Shown piece after piece: positions 1 to 6,985 of a DNA stretch of 13,467 bases (positions within the stretch are counted from its first letter, which is position 1; the number at the start of each line of letters is the position of its first letter). The DNA comes from an uncultured Lachnospiraceae bacterium (GTDB lineage: Bacteria > Bacillota_A > Clostridia > Lachnospirales > Lachnospiraceae): the NCBI GenBank assembly GCA_910585855.1, contig CAJUGZ010000099.1, positions 1 to 13,467 of the forward strand, written 5' to 3'. The translations under genes were made by a program, and so were the position numbers. The notes under the pieces were generated by a model. The model did not search any database and was not told where the DNA came from. It saw nothing but the letters and a program-made list of their open reading frames with translations.

Positions 1-115
1 AAGGAAAAGGCAGAAGTCTTAGAACTTCTTGCTTTTTGGAAACTGGAACAGCAGGCTGCCCACCGTTTTCGAATCTGGCGTCCTCTTGCATCCTCTAGTG
101 TCCTCCCTCCAAAAG
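1..115. repeat. Right end of an inverted-repeat element, cut by the window edge
   Basis: Bases 9-33 match 10515-10539 almost exactly; both carry GGCAGAAGTCTTAGA followed by CTTCTTGCTTTT. Both copies continue to TCTGGCGTCC (75-83 here, 10581-10589 in the other copy) and then to a GTGTCC motif (98-103 here). At the other locus this sequence is the right arm of a 320-bp inverted-repeat element, so this is probably the right end of a second copy whose left part lies outside the window. It lies just upstream of the fprA promoter. Seen: the sequence match. Inferred: that it is an element end. Confidence 0.6.
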
Positions 116-142
116 ACTTATTGAAGATAAAAAAGATTTTGC

Positions 143-171
143 TTGCCACGTTTTGGGAAATACATTATAAT
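143..171 (+). promoter_or_regulatory. Sigma-A type promoter of fprA
   Basis: TTGCCA (143-148) and TATAAT (166-171) are separated by 17 bp, close to the vegetative consensus. Transcription would start near 178, leaving a leader of about 60 nt before the fprA start at 239. Confidence 0.75.
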
Positions 172-181
172 ACAACAATAG

Positions 182-197
182 GAATCATTATTGATTC
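182..197. promoter_or_regulatory. Inverted repeat just past the fprA promoter, candidate operator
   Basis: GAATCA-ttat-TGATTC is a perfect 6-bp inverted repeat about 5-20 bases past the expected start of transcription. That position suits a repressor site or a short leader hairpin. It does not match a PerR box. No regulator is identified. Confidence 0.3.
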
Positions 198-238
198 TAA
201 AAAAAGGAAAAACTAAGTAATAGGAGGAGTTTTTTAAA

Positions 239-1402
239 ATGGTAAAACAGTATATTTCAGAAGCAGTAAAGTATATCGGAGCAGATGATAAGGATATTGA
301 TTTATTTGAAAGTCAGTATATTGTTCCAAATGGTGTTTCTTATAATTCTTATCTTATTCTCGATCAAAAGATTGCAATTATGGATACAGTAGACAGACGT
401 GCGACACAGGAATGGCTTGCCAATTTAGAGCAGGCATTGGGAGAAAAAGAGCCGGATTATTTGATTATTTCTCATATGGAACCAGATCATGCGGGAAATA
501 TTCAGACAATTGCAGAGAAATATCCAAAAATGCAGCTTGTAGGAAATGCAAAAACATTTCAAATGCTGCAGCAGTTTTTTTCTTTTTCTTTGGAGGGACG
601 AACTTTGACTGTAAAAGAGGGAGAGGAACTGTCATTGGGAGAGCATACTTTAGTATTTTATATGGCACCGATGGTACATTGGCCGGAAGTTATGGTGGAA
701 TATGAGAAAAAGGAACAGATTCTTTTTTCAGCAGATGGATTTGGAAAGTTTGGTGCATTGGATGTAAAAGAGGATTGGACACCGGAAGCCAGAAGATATT
801 TTATCAATATTGTTGGTAAGTATGGTGCGCAGGTACAAGCTTTGCTGAAAAAGGCATCGGGGCTTATGATTTCAAAAATTTGTCCGCTGCATGGACCGAT
901 TTTGTCGGAAAATTTGGATTATTATATAGAAAAATATGATACTTGGAGCAGCTATCGCCCGGAAGAGAAAGGGGTATTGGTGGCTTATGCATCCATTCAT
1001 GGCAATACAAAGGAGGCAGCAGAAAAGCTGGCAGGATTGCTTTCACAGGTTGGGATACAGAAAGTAAAGGTAATGGATTTGTCCAGAGAAGATATGGCAG
1101 AGGCAGTATCACAGGCTTTTTGTTATGATCGGATGGTGCTTGCTTGTGCGACTTATGACGGCGGGCTGTTTCCGGTTATGGAGGACTTTTTGCATCATTT
1201 AAAAAATAAGAACTATCAGAAACGAAAAGTGGGATTGATGGAGAATGGTTCTTGGGCATCGATGGCAGCAAAGAAAATGAAAGAATATTTGGAACAAATG
1301 AAAGAAATTGAGGTGTGTGAACCGATTGTTACAATAAAATCAGCGGTGAAAGAGGATACCATACAGGGCATGAAACAGTTGGTGTCAAATTTGAATAACT
1401 AA
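239..1402 (+). CDS. fprA: FprA-family A-type flavoprotein (diiron O2/NO reductase)
   Basis: A cytoplasmic diiron flavoprotein. The family reduces O2 to water and/or NO to N2O, with electrons usually supplied by rubredoxin or F420H2, and protects anaerobes. Residues 1-240 form the metallo-beta-lactamase-like domain. The ligand motif HMEPDH gives H79, E81, D83 and H84, with H147 (PMVHWPE), D166 (SADGFG) and H218 (PLHGP) completing the diiron set. Residues about 245-387 are a flavodoxin domain with the FMN phosphate loop YASIHGNT and an ATYDGG loop. The length of 387 residues is normal. No rubredoxin or flavin-reductase domain is attached, so a separate electron donor is needed. AGGAGGAG at 222-229 fixes the ATG at 239. 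The gene has its own promoter and appears monocistronic, with the antiporter gene converging on it. Whether O2 or NO is the main substrate cannot be told from sequence. Confidence 0.93.
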   Translation: MVKQYISEAVKYIGADDKDIDLFESQYIVPNGVSYNSYLILDQKIAIMDTVDRRATQEWLANLEQALGEKEPDYLIISHMEPDHAGNIQTIAEKYPKMQLVGNAKTFQMLQQFFSFSLEGRTLTVKEGEELSLGEHTLVFYMAPMVHWPEVMVEYEKKEQILFSADGFGKFGALDVKEDWTPEARRYFINIVGKYGAQVQALLKKASGLMISKICPLHGPILSENLDYYIEKYDTWSSYRPEEKGVLVAYASIHGNTKEAAEKLAGLLSQVGIQKVKVMDLSREDMAEAVSQAFCYDRMVLACATYDGGLFPVMEDFLHHLKNKNYQKRKVGLMENGSWASMAAKKMKEYLEQMKEIEVCEPIVTIKSAVKEDTIQGMKQLVSNLNN

Positions 1403-1406
1403 TCAT

Positions 1407-1480
1407 GGGGACGCCGGAATCTGAAAGGAGGTCTGCTCCGGGTTCGTTTGCGCTTAGGGTTTTCTCTTCTGGCGTCCTCT
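1407..1480. repeat. Short MITE-like inverted repeat between convergent genes
   Basis: The arms 1409-1419 and 1467-1477 (GGACGCCGGAA against TTCTGGCGTCC) pair at 10 of 11 positions. The 62 bases from 1409 align without gaps to 8729-8790, the left part of the larger MITE, with about three quarters identity, including the core TTGCGCTTAG. It fills the 105-bp gap between fprA and the antiporter. No other terminator is visible for either gene, so it may help end transcription from one or both sides (inference). Confidence 0.6.
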
Positions 1481-1507
1481 TGGAAAAACGAAACAAGCTT
1501 TAAGGGA

Positions 1508-2701
1508 TTAGTTTTCGTAAAAGCGGGGGACAGGAGGTTCGTCTTTATAGAGAAGTTTTAGGACAATCGGGGTTGCGATGGAGGAGCAAATAATCAGCAG
1601 GATAACAGAAGTAAAGTATTTGGCGTCTAAAAGACCAACGGCTAAGCCTTTTTGTGCAACGATTAGAGCAACTTCTCCTCTTGTCATCATGCCTACTCCG
1701 ATTTTTAGGGATTCACGGGATGAAAAGTGACAGAGTTTTGCAGTTAGACCACAGCCTATTATTTTGGAGATAAGGGCAACTGCGACAAAGCAGACAGAAA
1801 ACAGGAGAAGGGTTGGGGTGATGCCTGTTAGTTCTGTTTTTAAGCCGATGCTGATAAAAAAGACCGGACCAAAAAGAAGATAGGAGGAAACATCTACTTT
1901 ATGGGAAATATAACCAGAATCTTGAATACTGCATAATACAACGCCTGCAATATAAGCTCCTGTAATGTCGGCAATACCAAAGTATTCTTCTGCGATATAG
2001 GCGAAGGCAAAGCAGACTCCCAGACTGAAAATCGGGATTCTCTGTTTATGAGGAGCAATTTTGTCTAGGCGGTTGAAGAACTGATAGGTCAGATATCCGA
2101 TTACACCGGAAAACAGAAAGAATAAAACAGTATTGATGATTACACTGATTGGTTTGGATTCCGGGTTTTTAAAGCCGATTACGAAAGTTAAAACAATGAT
2201 ACCAATAACATCATCAATAATAGCAGCGTTTAGTATGGTAGTGCCGACTGTTCCTTTTAGGCGTCCTAATTCACGCAGTGCCTGTACAGTGATGCTTACA
2301 CTGGTAGCCGTCATAATCACACCCATAAATACAGCATGATAAAAGCCTTCTGATCCGTTTGGAGAAAAGCCGTAGAAACAGGAGTAGAGCAGATAGCCGC
2401 CAAGTAACGGGACAAAGACACCTGCACAGGCAATAGCTAGAGCAATAGGACCTGTTTTAATTAAATCTTTTAAATCGGTTTCTAGACCAGCAACAAACAT
2501 TAGCATAACGACACCAATTTCTGCAATAAAGGTAATGGCTTCAGTTTGTTCTACTAAGTTTAATACGGCTGGACCAATTAGTAAACCGGCTATAATTTCT
2601 CCTACTACTTGGGGTGCTTTTAGACTGCGGGCTAGGATACCGCATATTTTAGCTAAAATAATGATAATGGCGAGATCACGGAATACTTCTACTACTTGCA
2701 T
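1508..2701 (-). CDS. CPA2-family monovalent cation/proton antiporter
   Basis: An integral membrane antiporter of the Na+/H+ exchanger (KefB/NapA-like, CPA2) type, 397 residues with about 12-13 hydrophobic segments. Family signatures are present: the ion-binding Asp pair at D163-D164 (AAIIDDVIGI), the preceding TATSVSIT segment typical of a discontinuous helix, ADITGAYIAG (244-253), FFISIGLK (281-288), a conserved membrane Lys near K313, and MTRGEVALIVAQKG (339-352). There is no C-terminal TrkA-N or TrkA-C domain, so it is the short form rather than a full Kef-type K+ channel/antiporter; the tail ends soon after the last helix. A purine-rich GGAAAAGG lies just upstream of the start on the minus strand. 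Transcription comes from the strong promoter at 2779-2807. The role is probably pH and Na+/K+ homeostasis; the ion preference (Na+, K+ or both) is not readable. Confidence 0.9.
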   Translation of the reverse strand: MQVVEVFRDLAIIIILAKICGILARSLKAPQVVGEIIAGLLIGPAVLNLVEQTEAITFIAEIGVVMLMFVAGLETDLKDLIKTGPIALAIACAGVFVPLLGGYLLYSCFYGFSPNGSEGFYHAVFMGVIMTATSVSITVQALRELGRLKGTVGTTILNAAIIDDVIGIIVLTFVIGFKNPESKPISVIINTVLFFLFSGVIGYLTYQFFNRLDKIAPHKQRIPIFSLGVCFAFAYIAEEYFGIADITGAYIAGVVLCSIQDSGYISHKVDVSSYLLFGPVFFISIGLKTELTGITPTLLLFSVCFVAVALISKIIGCGLTAKLCHFSSRESLKIGVGMMTRGEVALIVAQKGLAVGLLDAKYFTSVILLIICSSIATPIVLKLLYKDEPPVPRFYEN

Positions 2702-2759
2702 ATGATGTTACCTTTTCCTTTCTTTTATTATTAAAATTTTTTATTGTTAAAATATGGAA

Positions 2760-2794
2760 GCTATATGCCATGGTTATGAATATAGCATGGTTAT
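2760..2794. promoter_or_regulatory. Repeats at the antiporter start site, candidate operator
   Basis: Two exact copies of CATGGTTAT (2769-2777 and 2786-2794) lie 17 bp apart, flanking and overlapping the -10 region. A 7-bp inverted repeat GCTATAT (2760-2766) / ATATAGC (2780-2786) brackets the expected start site. The placement suits a regulator binding site, but no protein is implied by the sequence. Confidence 0.35.
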
Positions 2795-2807
2795 TTTGGG
2801 GCGTCAA
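2779..2807 (-). promoter_or_regulatory. Promoter of the antiporter gene
   Basis: On the minus strand TTGACG (complement of 2802-2807) and TATATT (complement of 2779-2784) are 17 bp apart, near consensus. The transcript would have a leader of about 70 nt. Confidence 0.75.
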
Positions 2808-2850
2808 GAGAAAGAATTTATAAAAAATTTAGAAATTTTAGGGGAAATTT

Positions 2851-2895
2851 ATGAAAAATGAAGTGTTGGTTTGTGTTAAAATGTTAAAAAAATAA
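2851..2895 (+). CDS. Possible 14-residue leader ORF upstream of the radical SAM-Nth gene
   Basis: ATG at 2851 is preceded by AGGGG (2840-2844) at suitable spacing and encodes MKNEVLVCVKMLKK before TAA. It ends 36 bases upstream of the next gene start. It could be a translated leader peptide, but an ORF this short arises easily by chance in A+T-rich DNA, so this is tentative. Confidence 0.15.
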   Translation: MKNEVLVCVKMLKK

Positions 2896-2931
2896 CAAAA
2901 GATAGGTTGGTTTGGAAAGGAAAGGCAAAGG

Positions 2932-5373
2932 ATGGAAATGGAGAGAGGACAGATAAAGTTTTTGCTGGTGGGGATTAATGCAAAATATATTCATTCGAAT
3001 TTGGCGATTTATGATTTGAAGGCTTATGCTGGGAAGCAGGAGGGCAGATTTCAGGAAGGTATTGATATTGCAGAATATACGATTAATTGTTCCTGTGCAG
3101 AGATTGTAAAGGATATTTATCTTCGGCAGCCGGATGTAGTCGGAATTTCTTGTTATATTTGGAATATTCGTTTGGTGGAGGATGTGGTTTCGCAGCTTAG
3201 CAGTTTACTGCCGGATCTAGAGATTTGGCTGGGAGGACCGGAAGTGTCGTATTGCGCTAGGCAAGTATTAGAGAGGATGCCTTCTTTGCGTGGTGTTATG
3301 GTAGGAGAGGGGGAGCAGACTTTTGTTTCTTTGCTTCGTTATTATGCAGATAAAAGTGATATAAATAAAGAGGACAGGCTTTTTGATATTCAAGGGATTT
3401 GTTATCGAAAGAAGCAGGGAGGAACGACTGTGATTGTACAGACGAAGCCAAGGGAATGTTTGGATCTTTCAGAGATTCCTTTTCCTTATGAGTTGGAATC
3501 AGGACTTTCCGGGTTTGAAAATCGGATTGTTTATTATGAAAGCAGCCGGGGATGTCCTTTTTTCTGCAGTTATTGTCTGTCTTCTTTGGATAAACAGCTT
3601 CGCTTTCGGGATTTGGAGCTGGTAAAGCGGGAACTGCAGTTTTTTTTGGATCAGAAAGTGGCACAGGTGAAATTTGTTGACAGGACTTTTAACTGCAAAA
3701 GGGAACATGCGATTGCAATTTGGCAGTTTCTTTTGGAACATGATAATGGGGTAACAAATTTTCATTTTGAGATTGCGGCAGATTTACTGGGTCAGGAAGA
3801 ATTAGAGATAATGAAACAGATGCGACCGGGACTGATTCAATTAGAGATTGGGGTGCAGTCTGCCAATTTAAAGACGATACAGGCGATTGATCGAAAGATG
3901 GATTTAGAAAAATTGGAACAAAATGTAGCTAGGATTCGAAGGGGACAAAATATTCATCAGCATTTGGATTTAATTGTGGGACTGCCTTATGAGGATTATC
4001 AAAGTTTTCAAAATTCTTTTTGCCGGATTTATGAGATGCAGCCAAATCAGCTTCAGATTGGGTTTTTAAAAGTGCTGCCTGGTACAAAGATGGAAGAAAA
4101 ATGCAGGGAGTATGGACTGATTTTTCAAAATTATCCGCCTTATGAGGTGTTATATACAAAATGGCTGAGTTACCGGGAAATTTTAAAGTTAAAAGAGATT
4201 GAAGAAATGGTGGAACAGTATTATAATAGTGCGCAGTTTCTTCATAGTCTTTCTTGTTTGAGCATCTGTTTTTCTACAGCGTTTGAGATGTATGAAGCTT
4301 TAGCAGAGTTTTATTTTTCTAAGAGAGAGCCGATTGAAGCAAAACATTCTAGGATGCAGAAATATCAGATTTTATTTTTATTTGCACAGTCTTATCTGCA
4401 TGGAGAGGAGTGGGAGCGGTTTAAAGAGGCAATGGTCTATGATGTTTATTTAAGAGAAAAGGCAAAGACCAGACCTTCTTTTGCGGGAAACAGAGAGGAC
4501 TATAAAGAAGTGGTTAAGCAGTTTTGTATACAGGAAGAAAAGGAACGCCACTATTTGCCGGATTATAAGGGGTATCACAGTCGGCAGCTTGCCAATATGA
4601 TTCATATAGAACGGTTTCGTTTTTATTCAGTGTTAAAGAAAGGACAGGATACCTATGTGATATTCGACTATAAGAATCGAAATCCGCTGACATATGAGGC
4701 ACGTACTATTTCACTCCAGAGTACACCGGGAGGATTAGCACCGGTAGCAGAGATTTTAAGGCTTTTTGATCAGCATTATTCTGTAGAATATAAGTGTTAT
4801 TTAAACCATCAGACACCGTGGCAGCTTTTAATTGCAACTATTTTAAGTGCGCAGTGTACCGATGCACGGGTCAATATTGTAACAAAGGATCTGTTTGTAA
4901 AGTATCCTACGTTAGAGGCATTTGTCTGTGCCAATTTAGAGGAATTAGAGCAGGATATTCATTCGACGGGATTTTATAAAAATAAGGCAAAAAATATTAT
5001 TGCCTGTACAAAAGCACTGCTAGAGCAGTATCATGGAGAAGTACCACGGGATATAGAGGATTTGACAAAATTGGCAGGGGTTGGAAGAAAGACGGCAAAT
5101 GTGATTCGTGGAAATATTTATCATATTCCAAGTGTAGTGGTGGATACCCATGTAAAGCGGATTTCACGGAAACTAGGGCTTACAAAAGAGGAAGACCCAG
5201 TAAAAATCGAAATGGACTTGATGAAAGCATTGCCGCAGGATCATTGGATTCTATGGAATATACAGGTGATTACACATGGCAGAGGGGTATGTACGGCAAA
5301 AAGTCCAAACTGCAGAGCCTGCTTTTTACAGCATTTGTGCAAGGCAGCAGAAATTGCAGAAAAGGGGGTATAG
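2932..5373 (+). CDS. Fusion of B12-binding/radical SAM protein (DUF4080 type) with endonuclease III
   Basis: An 813-residue fusion. Residues about 8-140 form a B12-binding-like Rossmann domain (LLVGINAKYI, VGISCYIW, WLGGPEVS, VGEGEQTF) without the DxHxxG motif of base-off cobalamin proteins. Residues 198-430 are a radical SAM core with the 4Fe-4S motif C208-x3-C212-x2-C215 and later strands such as QLEIGVQS and DLIVGLPYED. Residues 430-592 fit the DUF4080 C-terminal region, ending FDYKNRNPLTYEA. Residues about 600-813 are a complete endonuclease III: LLIATILSAQCTD, the helix-hairpin-helix LAGVGRKTANV with catalytic K720, VDTHV with D738, and the cluster C787-x6-C794-x2-C797-x5-C803. That half should excise oxidised pyrimidines and nick AP sites. 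No ATG, GTG or TTG lies in frame near the junction that could start Nth alone. GGAAAGGAAAGG (2914-2925) supports ATG 2932; ATG 2938 is also possible. The radical SAM substrate is unknown. Confidence 0.9.
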   Translation: MEMERGQIKFLLVGINAKYIHSNLAIYDLKAYAGKQEGRFQEGIDIAEYTINCSCAEIVKDIYLRQPDVVGISCYIWNIRLVEDVVSQLSSLLPDLEIWLGGPEVSYCARQVLERMPSLRGVMVGEGEQTFVSLLRYYADKSDINKEDRLFDIQGICYRKKQGGTTVIVQTKPRECLDLSEIPFPYELESGLSGFENRIVYYESSRGCPFFCSYCLSSLDKQLRFRDLELVKRELQFFLDQKVAQVKFVDRTFNCKREHAIAIWQFLLEHDNGVTNFHFEIAADLLGQEELEIMKQMRPGLIQLEIGVQSANLKTIQAIDRKMDLEKLEQNVARIRRGQNIHQHLDLIVGLPYEDYQSFQNSFCRIYEMQPNQLQIGFLKVLPGTKMEEKCREYGLIFQNYPPYEVLYTKWLSYREILKLKEIEEMVEQYYNSAQFLHSLSCLSICFSTAFEMYEALAEFYFSKREPIEAKHSRMQKYQILFLFAQSYLHGEEWERFKEAMVYDVYLREKAKTRPSFAGNREDYKEVVKQFCIQEEKERHYLPDYKGYHSRQLANMIHIERFRFYSVLKKGQDTYVIFDYKNRNPLTYEARTISLQSTPGGLAPVAEILRLFDQHYSVEYKCYLNHQTPWQLLIATILSAQCTDARVNIVTKDLFVKYPTLEAFVCANLEELEQDIHSTGFYKNKAKNIIACTKALLEQYHGEVPRDIEDLTKLAGVGRKTANVIRGNIYHIPSVVVDTHVKRISRKLGLTKEEDPVKIEMDLMKALPQDHWILWNIQVITHGRGVCTAKSPNCRACFLQHLCKAAEIAEKGV

Positions 5374-5377
5374 GTGA
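5372..5377 (+). promoter_or_regulatory. Ribosome binding site that sets the exonuclease start
   Basis: AGGTGA lies 7 bases before ATG 5385 and overlaps the stop codon of the upstream fusion gene. This supports translational coupling and a start at 5385 rather than the upstream in-frame ATG at 5244. Confidence 0.6.
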
Positions 5378-5384
5378 ACAAAGT

Positions 5385-6104
5385 ATGACAAATACATTTA
5401 TTGCGGTTGATATTGAAACAACCGGTCTAAATCCAAAGTCGGATCAGGTGATTGAAATAGGAGCAGTGCGGATAGCAGGTGGAAAGAAAGTCGGAGTATT
5501 TGATATGCTGGTCAATCCAAAACGAAAATTAAGTCCGTTTATTACCGAATTGACAGGAATTACCGATTCGATGTTAGAAGGCGCACCTTCACAGGAAGAG
5601 GCACTAAAGGCGTTTCTTGCATTTGCAGAAGAAGAGGTTTTATTGGGGCATCATTTGATTTTTGATTATAGCTTTTTAAAAAATATTGCCGTAAGTCAAA
5701 GGATATCGTTTGAAAGAAGGGGAATTGATACATTAAAGATTGCAAGAGCTTGTCTGCCCCAGGCAGAGAAACATTCGCTGGAGTATCTTTGTTCTTATTA
5801 TCAGATTATAAATGCACATGCACATCGTGCCTGTGAGGATGCGACAGCTACAATTGAACTGTATCAAAGACTAAAACAGCAGTTTTATGATGCATCCCCG
5901 CAGATGGAACAGGTGTTTTCTTCTGAGCCGCTGATTTATCAGGTAAAAAAGGAAAGTCCTATTACAGCGGCCCAAATGCGGTATTTAAAAGCCTTGGCAG
6001 AATATCATCATATAAAGTTAGAAGAAGAGATTTCACAGATGACAAAACAGGCGGCCTCCCGCAAAATAGATCAGATTTTATCTTCTTACGGAAGAATTTT
6101 ATAA
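5385..6104 (+). CDS. DEDDh-family 3'-5' exonuclease (PolC/DnaQ-like)
   Basis: A 239-residue exonuclease of the DnaQ/PolC-epsilon superfamily. All five catalytic residues are visible: D9 and E11 in AVDIETTGL, D94 in HHLIFDYSFL, and H147 with D152 in HRACEDATATIELY (H-x4-D, so DEDDh). ITELTGIT (53-60) is also typical. Residues about 190-239 form a separate C-terminal tail (TAAQMRYLKALAEYHHI, then MTKQAASRKIDQIL) resembling the small DUF3072-like modules found on some exonucleases; this is a weak family call. The reading frame extends upstream to 5244, but those codons lie inside the endonuclease III domain. ATG 5385 has its own RBS and begins directly at the exonuclease fold. It follows the fusion gene by 11 bp and is probably cotranscribed, which would put a base-excision enzyme and a 3'-5' exonuclease in one unit. 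It could trim DNA or RNA ends; no polymerase domain is attached. Confidence 0.88.
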   Translation: MTNTFIAVDIETTGLNPKSDQVIEIGAVRIAGGKKVGVFDMLVNPKRKLSPFITELTGITDSMLEGAPSQEEALKAFLAFAEEEVLLGHHLIFDYSFLKNIAVSQRISFERRGIDTLKIARACLPQAEKHSLEYLCSYYQIINAHAHRACEDATATIELYQRLKQQFYDASPQMEQVFSSEPLIYQVKKESPITAAQMRYLKALAEYHHIKLEEEISQMTKQAASRKIDQILSSYGRIL

Positions 6105-6115
6105 TAGGGAGAAAT

Positions 6116-6718
6116 CTACAAATAAGTTTTTAAATCCCGGCAGATCCCGTCTTTTTGTGAAGTGCGCAGAGTTTCTGCCACAGAGATTAAGTGCAGAATG
6201 GCAGATTGGTTTCCCTGTGACTGATAGAGCTGAGCTAACAGGATATAGTTGCCTCTGGCATCTGTCTGGCAGTCAATGCCAAAAGAAAGGACTTGAATTG
6301 CTTCCTGATCGTATCCAAGCTCATGCAGCCGTGTTCCCCACTGCAGCAGCGTTCGTGCTAGTACTGTAAAATTTTGATCATATTGGGAAAGAATGGGAAG
6401 ATTGGCTGCACCATATTCCATTTTTAGGTCAATATTGGTAAAGCCGCTTAGATTGACAATCGGCTTTTGGCTCAGCATTTGCACGGTTTCCTGATAAGAA
6501 GTAAGTTTTTCGTCAATTCCAGAAAAAAAGGGTAGGGATTCTGTAGGAATTGTGATATAATGAAGTGAGTCTAGTGGCTTTTTTCGGACGCTGTTCGCCT
6601 CAGCGTCTAATTCTAAAAAGGATTTTTTTTCTTGGTTATGATTAGAACTTTTTTTTAATTCATAGGAAAGCCAAAAGACAAATACTAGGATACAGGCGAG
6701 TGTACTTGGAAATCGCAT
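6116..6718 (-). CDS. Membrane-anchored protein of unknown function
   Basis: I do not recognise this 200-residue protein. The first ~20 residues (MRFPSTLACILVFVFWLSYE) form one hydrophobic segment, an uncleaved anchor or signal peptide, followed by a Lys-rich stretch, so the rest is probably outside the membrane. The C-terminal half (about residues 110-190) is helical, with a pattern recalling one or two TPR-like repeats (LLQWGTRLHELGYDQEAIQV, then YILLAQLYQSQGNQSAILH). GGAGG on the minus strand (complement of 6727-6731) lies 8 bases before ATG at 6718, so this start is preferred over a TTG 15 bases further upstream. It ends 11 bp from the convergent exonuclease gene and is divergent from the small membrane peptide. 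Confidence 0.7.
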   Translation of the reverse strand: MRFPSTLACILVFVFWLSYELKKSSNHNQEKKSFLELDAEANSVRKKPLDSLHYITIPTESLPFFSGIDEKLTSYQETVQMLSQKPIVNLSGFTNIDLKMEYGAANLPILSQYDQNFTVLARTLLQWGTRLHELGYDQEAIQVLSFGIDCQTDARGNYILLAQLYQSQGNQSAILHLISVAETLRTSQKDGICRDLKTYL

Positions 6719-6762
6719 AGTCGGTTCCTCCAATCCAAATAATATAAAAAAGGGGTGACAAT

Positions 6763-6867
6763 ATGAATTTTAATAACCAAAAGACAAGAAAAACAATTTC
6801 TGCTATTATCATTGTGATCTTAGTTATTGCAATGGTATTGCCGATGGTTTTGAGTGCTTTATTATAA
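6763..6867 (+). CDS. 34-residue single-span membrane peptide (DUF4044-like)
   Basis: The peptide begins MNFNNQKTRKT and continues as one hydrophobic helix (residues 12-34) rich in Ile, Val, Leu and Met, ending SALL. AGGGGTGA (6751-6758) is a strong RBS 4 bases before the ATG. A basic, polar N-terminus followed by one helix and almost no tail matches the tiny DUF4044-type membrane proteins of Firmicutes, whose function is unknown to me. It is divergent from the unknown gene at 6718, with 44 bp between the starts. The family assignment is by general resemblance. Confidence 0.65.
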   Translation: MNFNNQKTRKTISAIIIVILVIAMVLPMVLSALL

Positions 6868-6876
6868 AAATATAAT
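6848..6876 (+). promoter_or_regulatory. Possible promoter for the VanW gene
   Basis: A perfect TATAAT (6871-6876) has only a weak -35 region (TTTTGA at 6848-6853 with 17 bp, or TTGAGT with 15 bp) inside the end of the small peptide gene. It would give a leader of about 100 nt for the VanW gene. Confidence 0.35.
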
Positions 6877-6910
6877 AAGCTTGTAGGATTCAGTAATAGT
6901 TTAGCAAATA

Positions 6911-6938
6911 CCTGTAGAACTGTCTATAGGAAGTTTTT
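6911..6938 (+). terminator. Weak terminator or attenuator hairpin before the VanW gene
   Basis: CCTGTAG (6911-6917) and CTATAGG (6924-6930) pair with one wobble around a 6-base loop and are followed by TTTTT at 6934-6938. It could end the small-peptide transcript or act in the VanW leader. A second inverted repeat, GTCAGC/GCTGAC (6940-6945 and 6965-6970), lies just before the VanW ribosome binding site. Confidence 0.4.
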
Positions 6939-6985
6939 CGTCAGCGGACAAAAAAAGGGAAGAAGCTGACAGGAGGTTTGATTTT

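Noticed and set aside
160..200. PerR or Fur box upstream of fprA
   Set aside because: The only inverted repeat here, GAATCA-ttat-TGATTC, does not fit either consensus.
2771..2824. 17-codon plus-strand ORF between the antiporter and radical SAM genes
   Set aside because: It has no RBS and lies across the antiporter promoter.
5244..5384. Upstream extension of the exonuclease frame to ATG 5244
   Set aside because: These codons overlap the endonuclease III domain including its iron-sulfur motif, encode no exonuclease sequence, and a proper RBS precedes ATG 5385.
6719..6733. Start of the membrane-anchored gene at a TTG codon (6733)
   Set aside because: GGAGG lies between this TTG and ATG 6718 at ideal spacing for the ATG, and the hydrophobic segment starts right after it.
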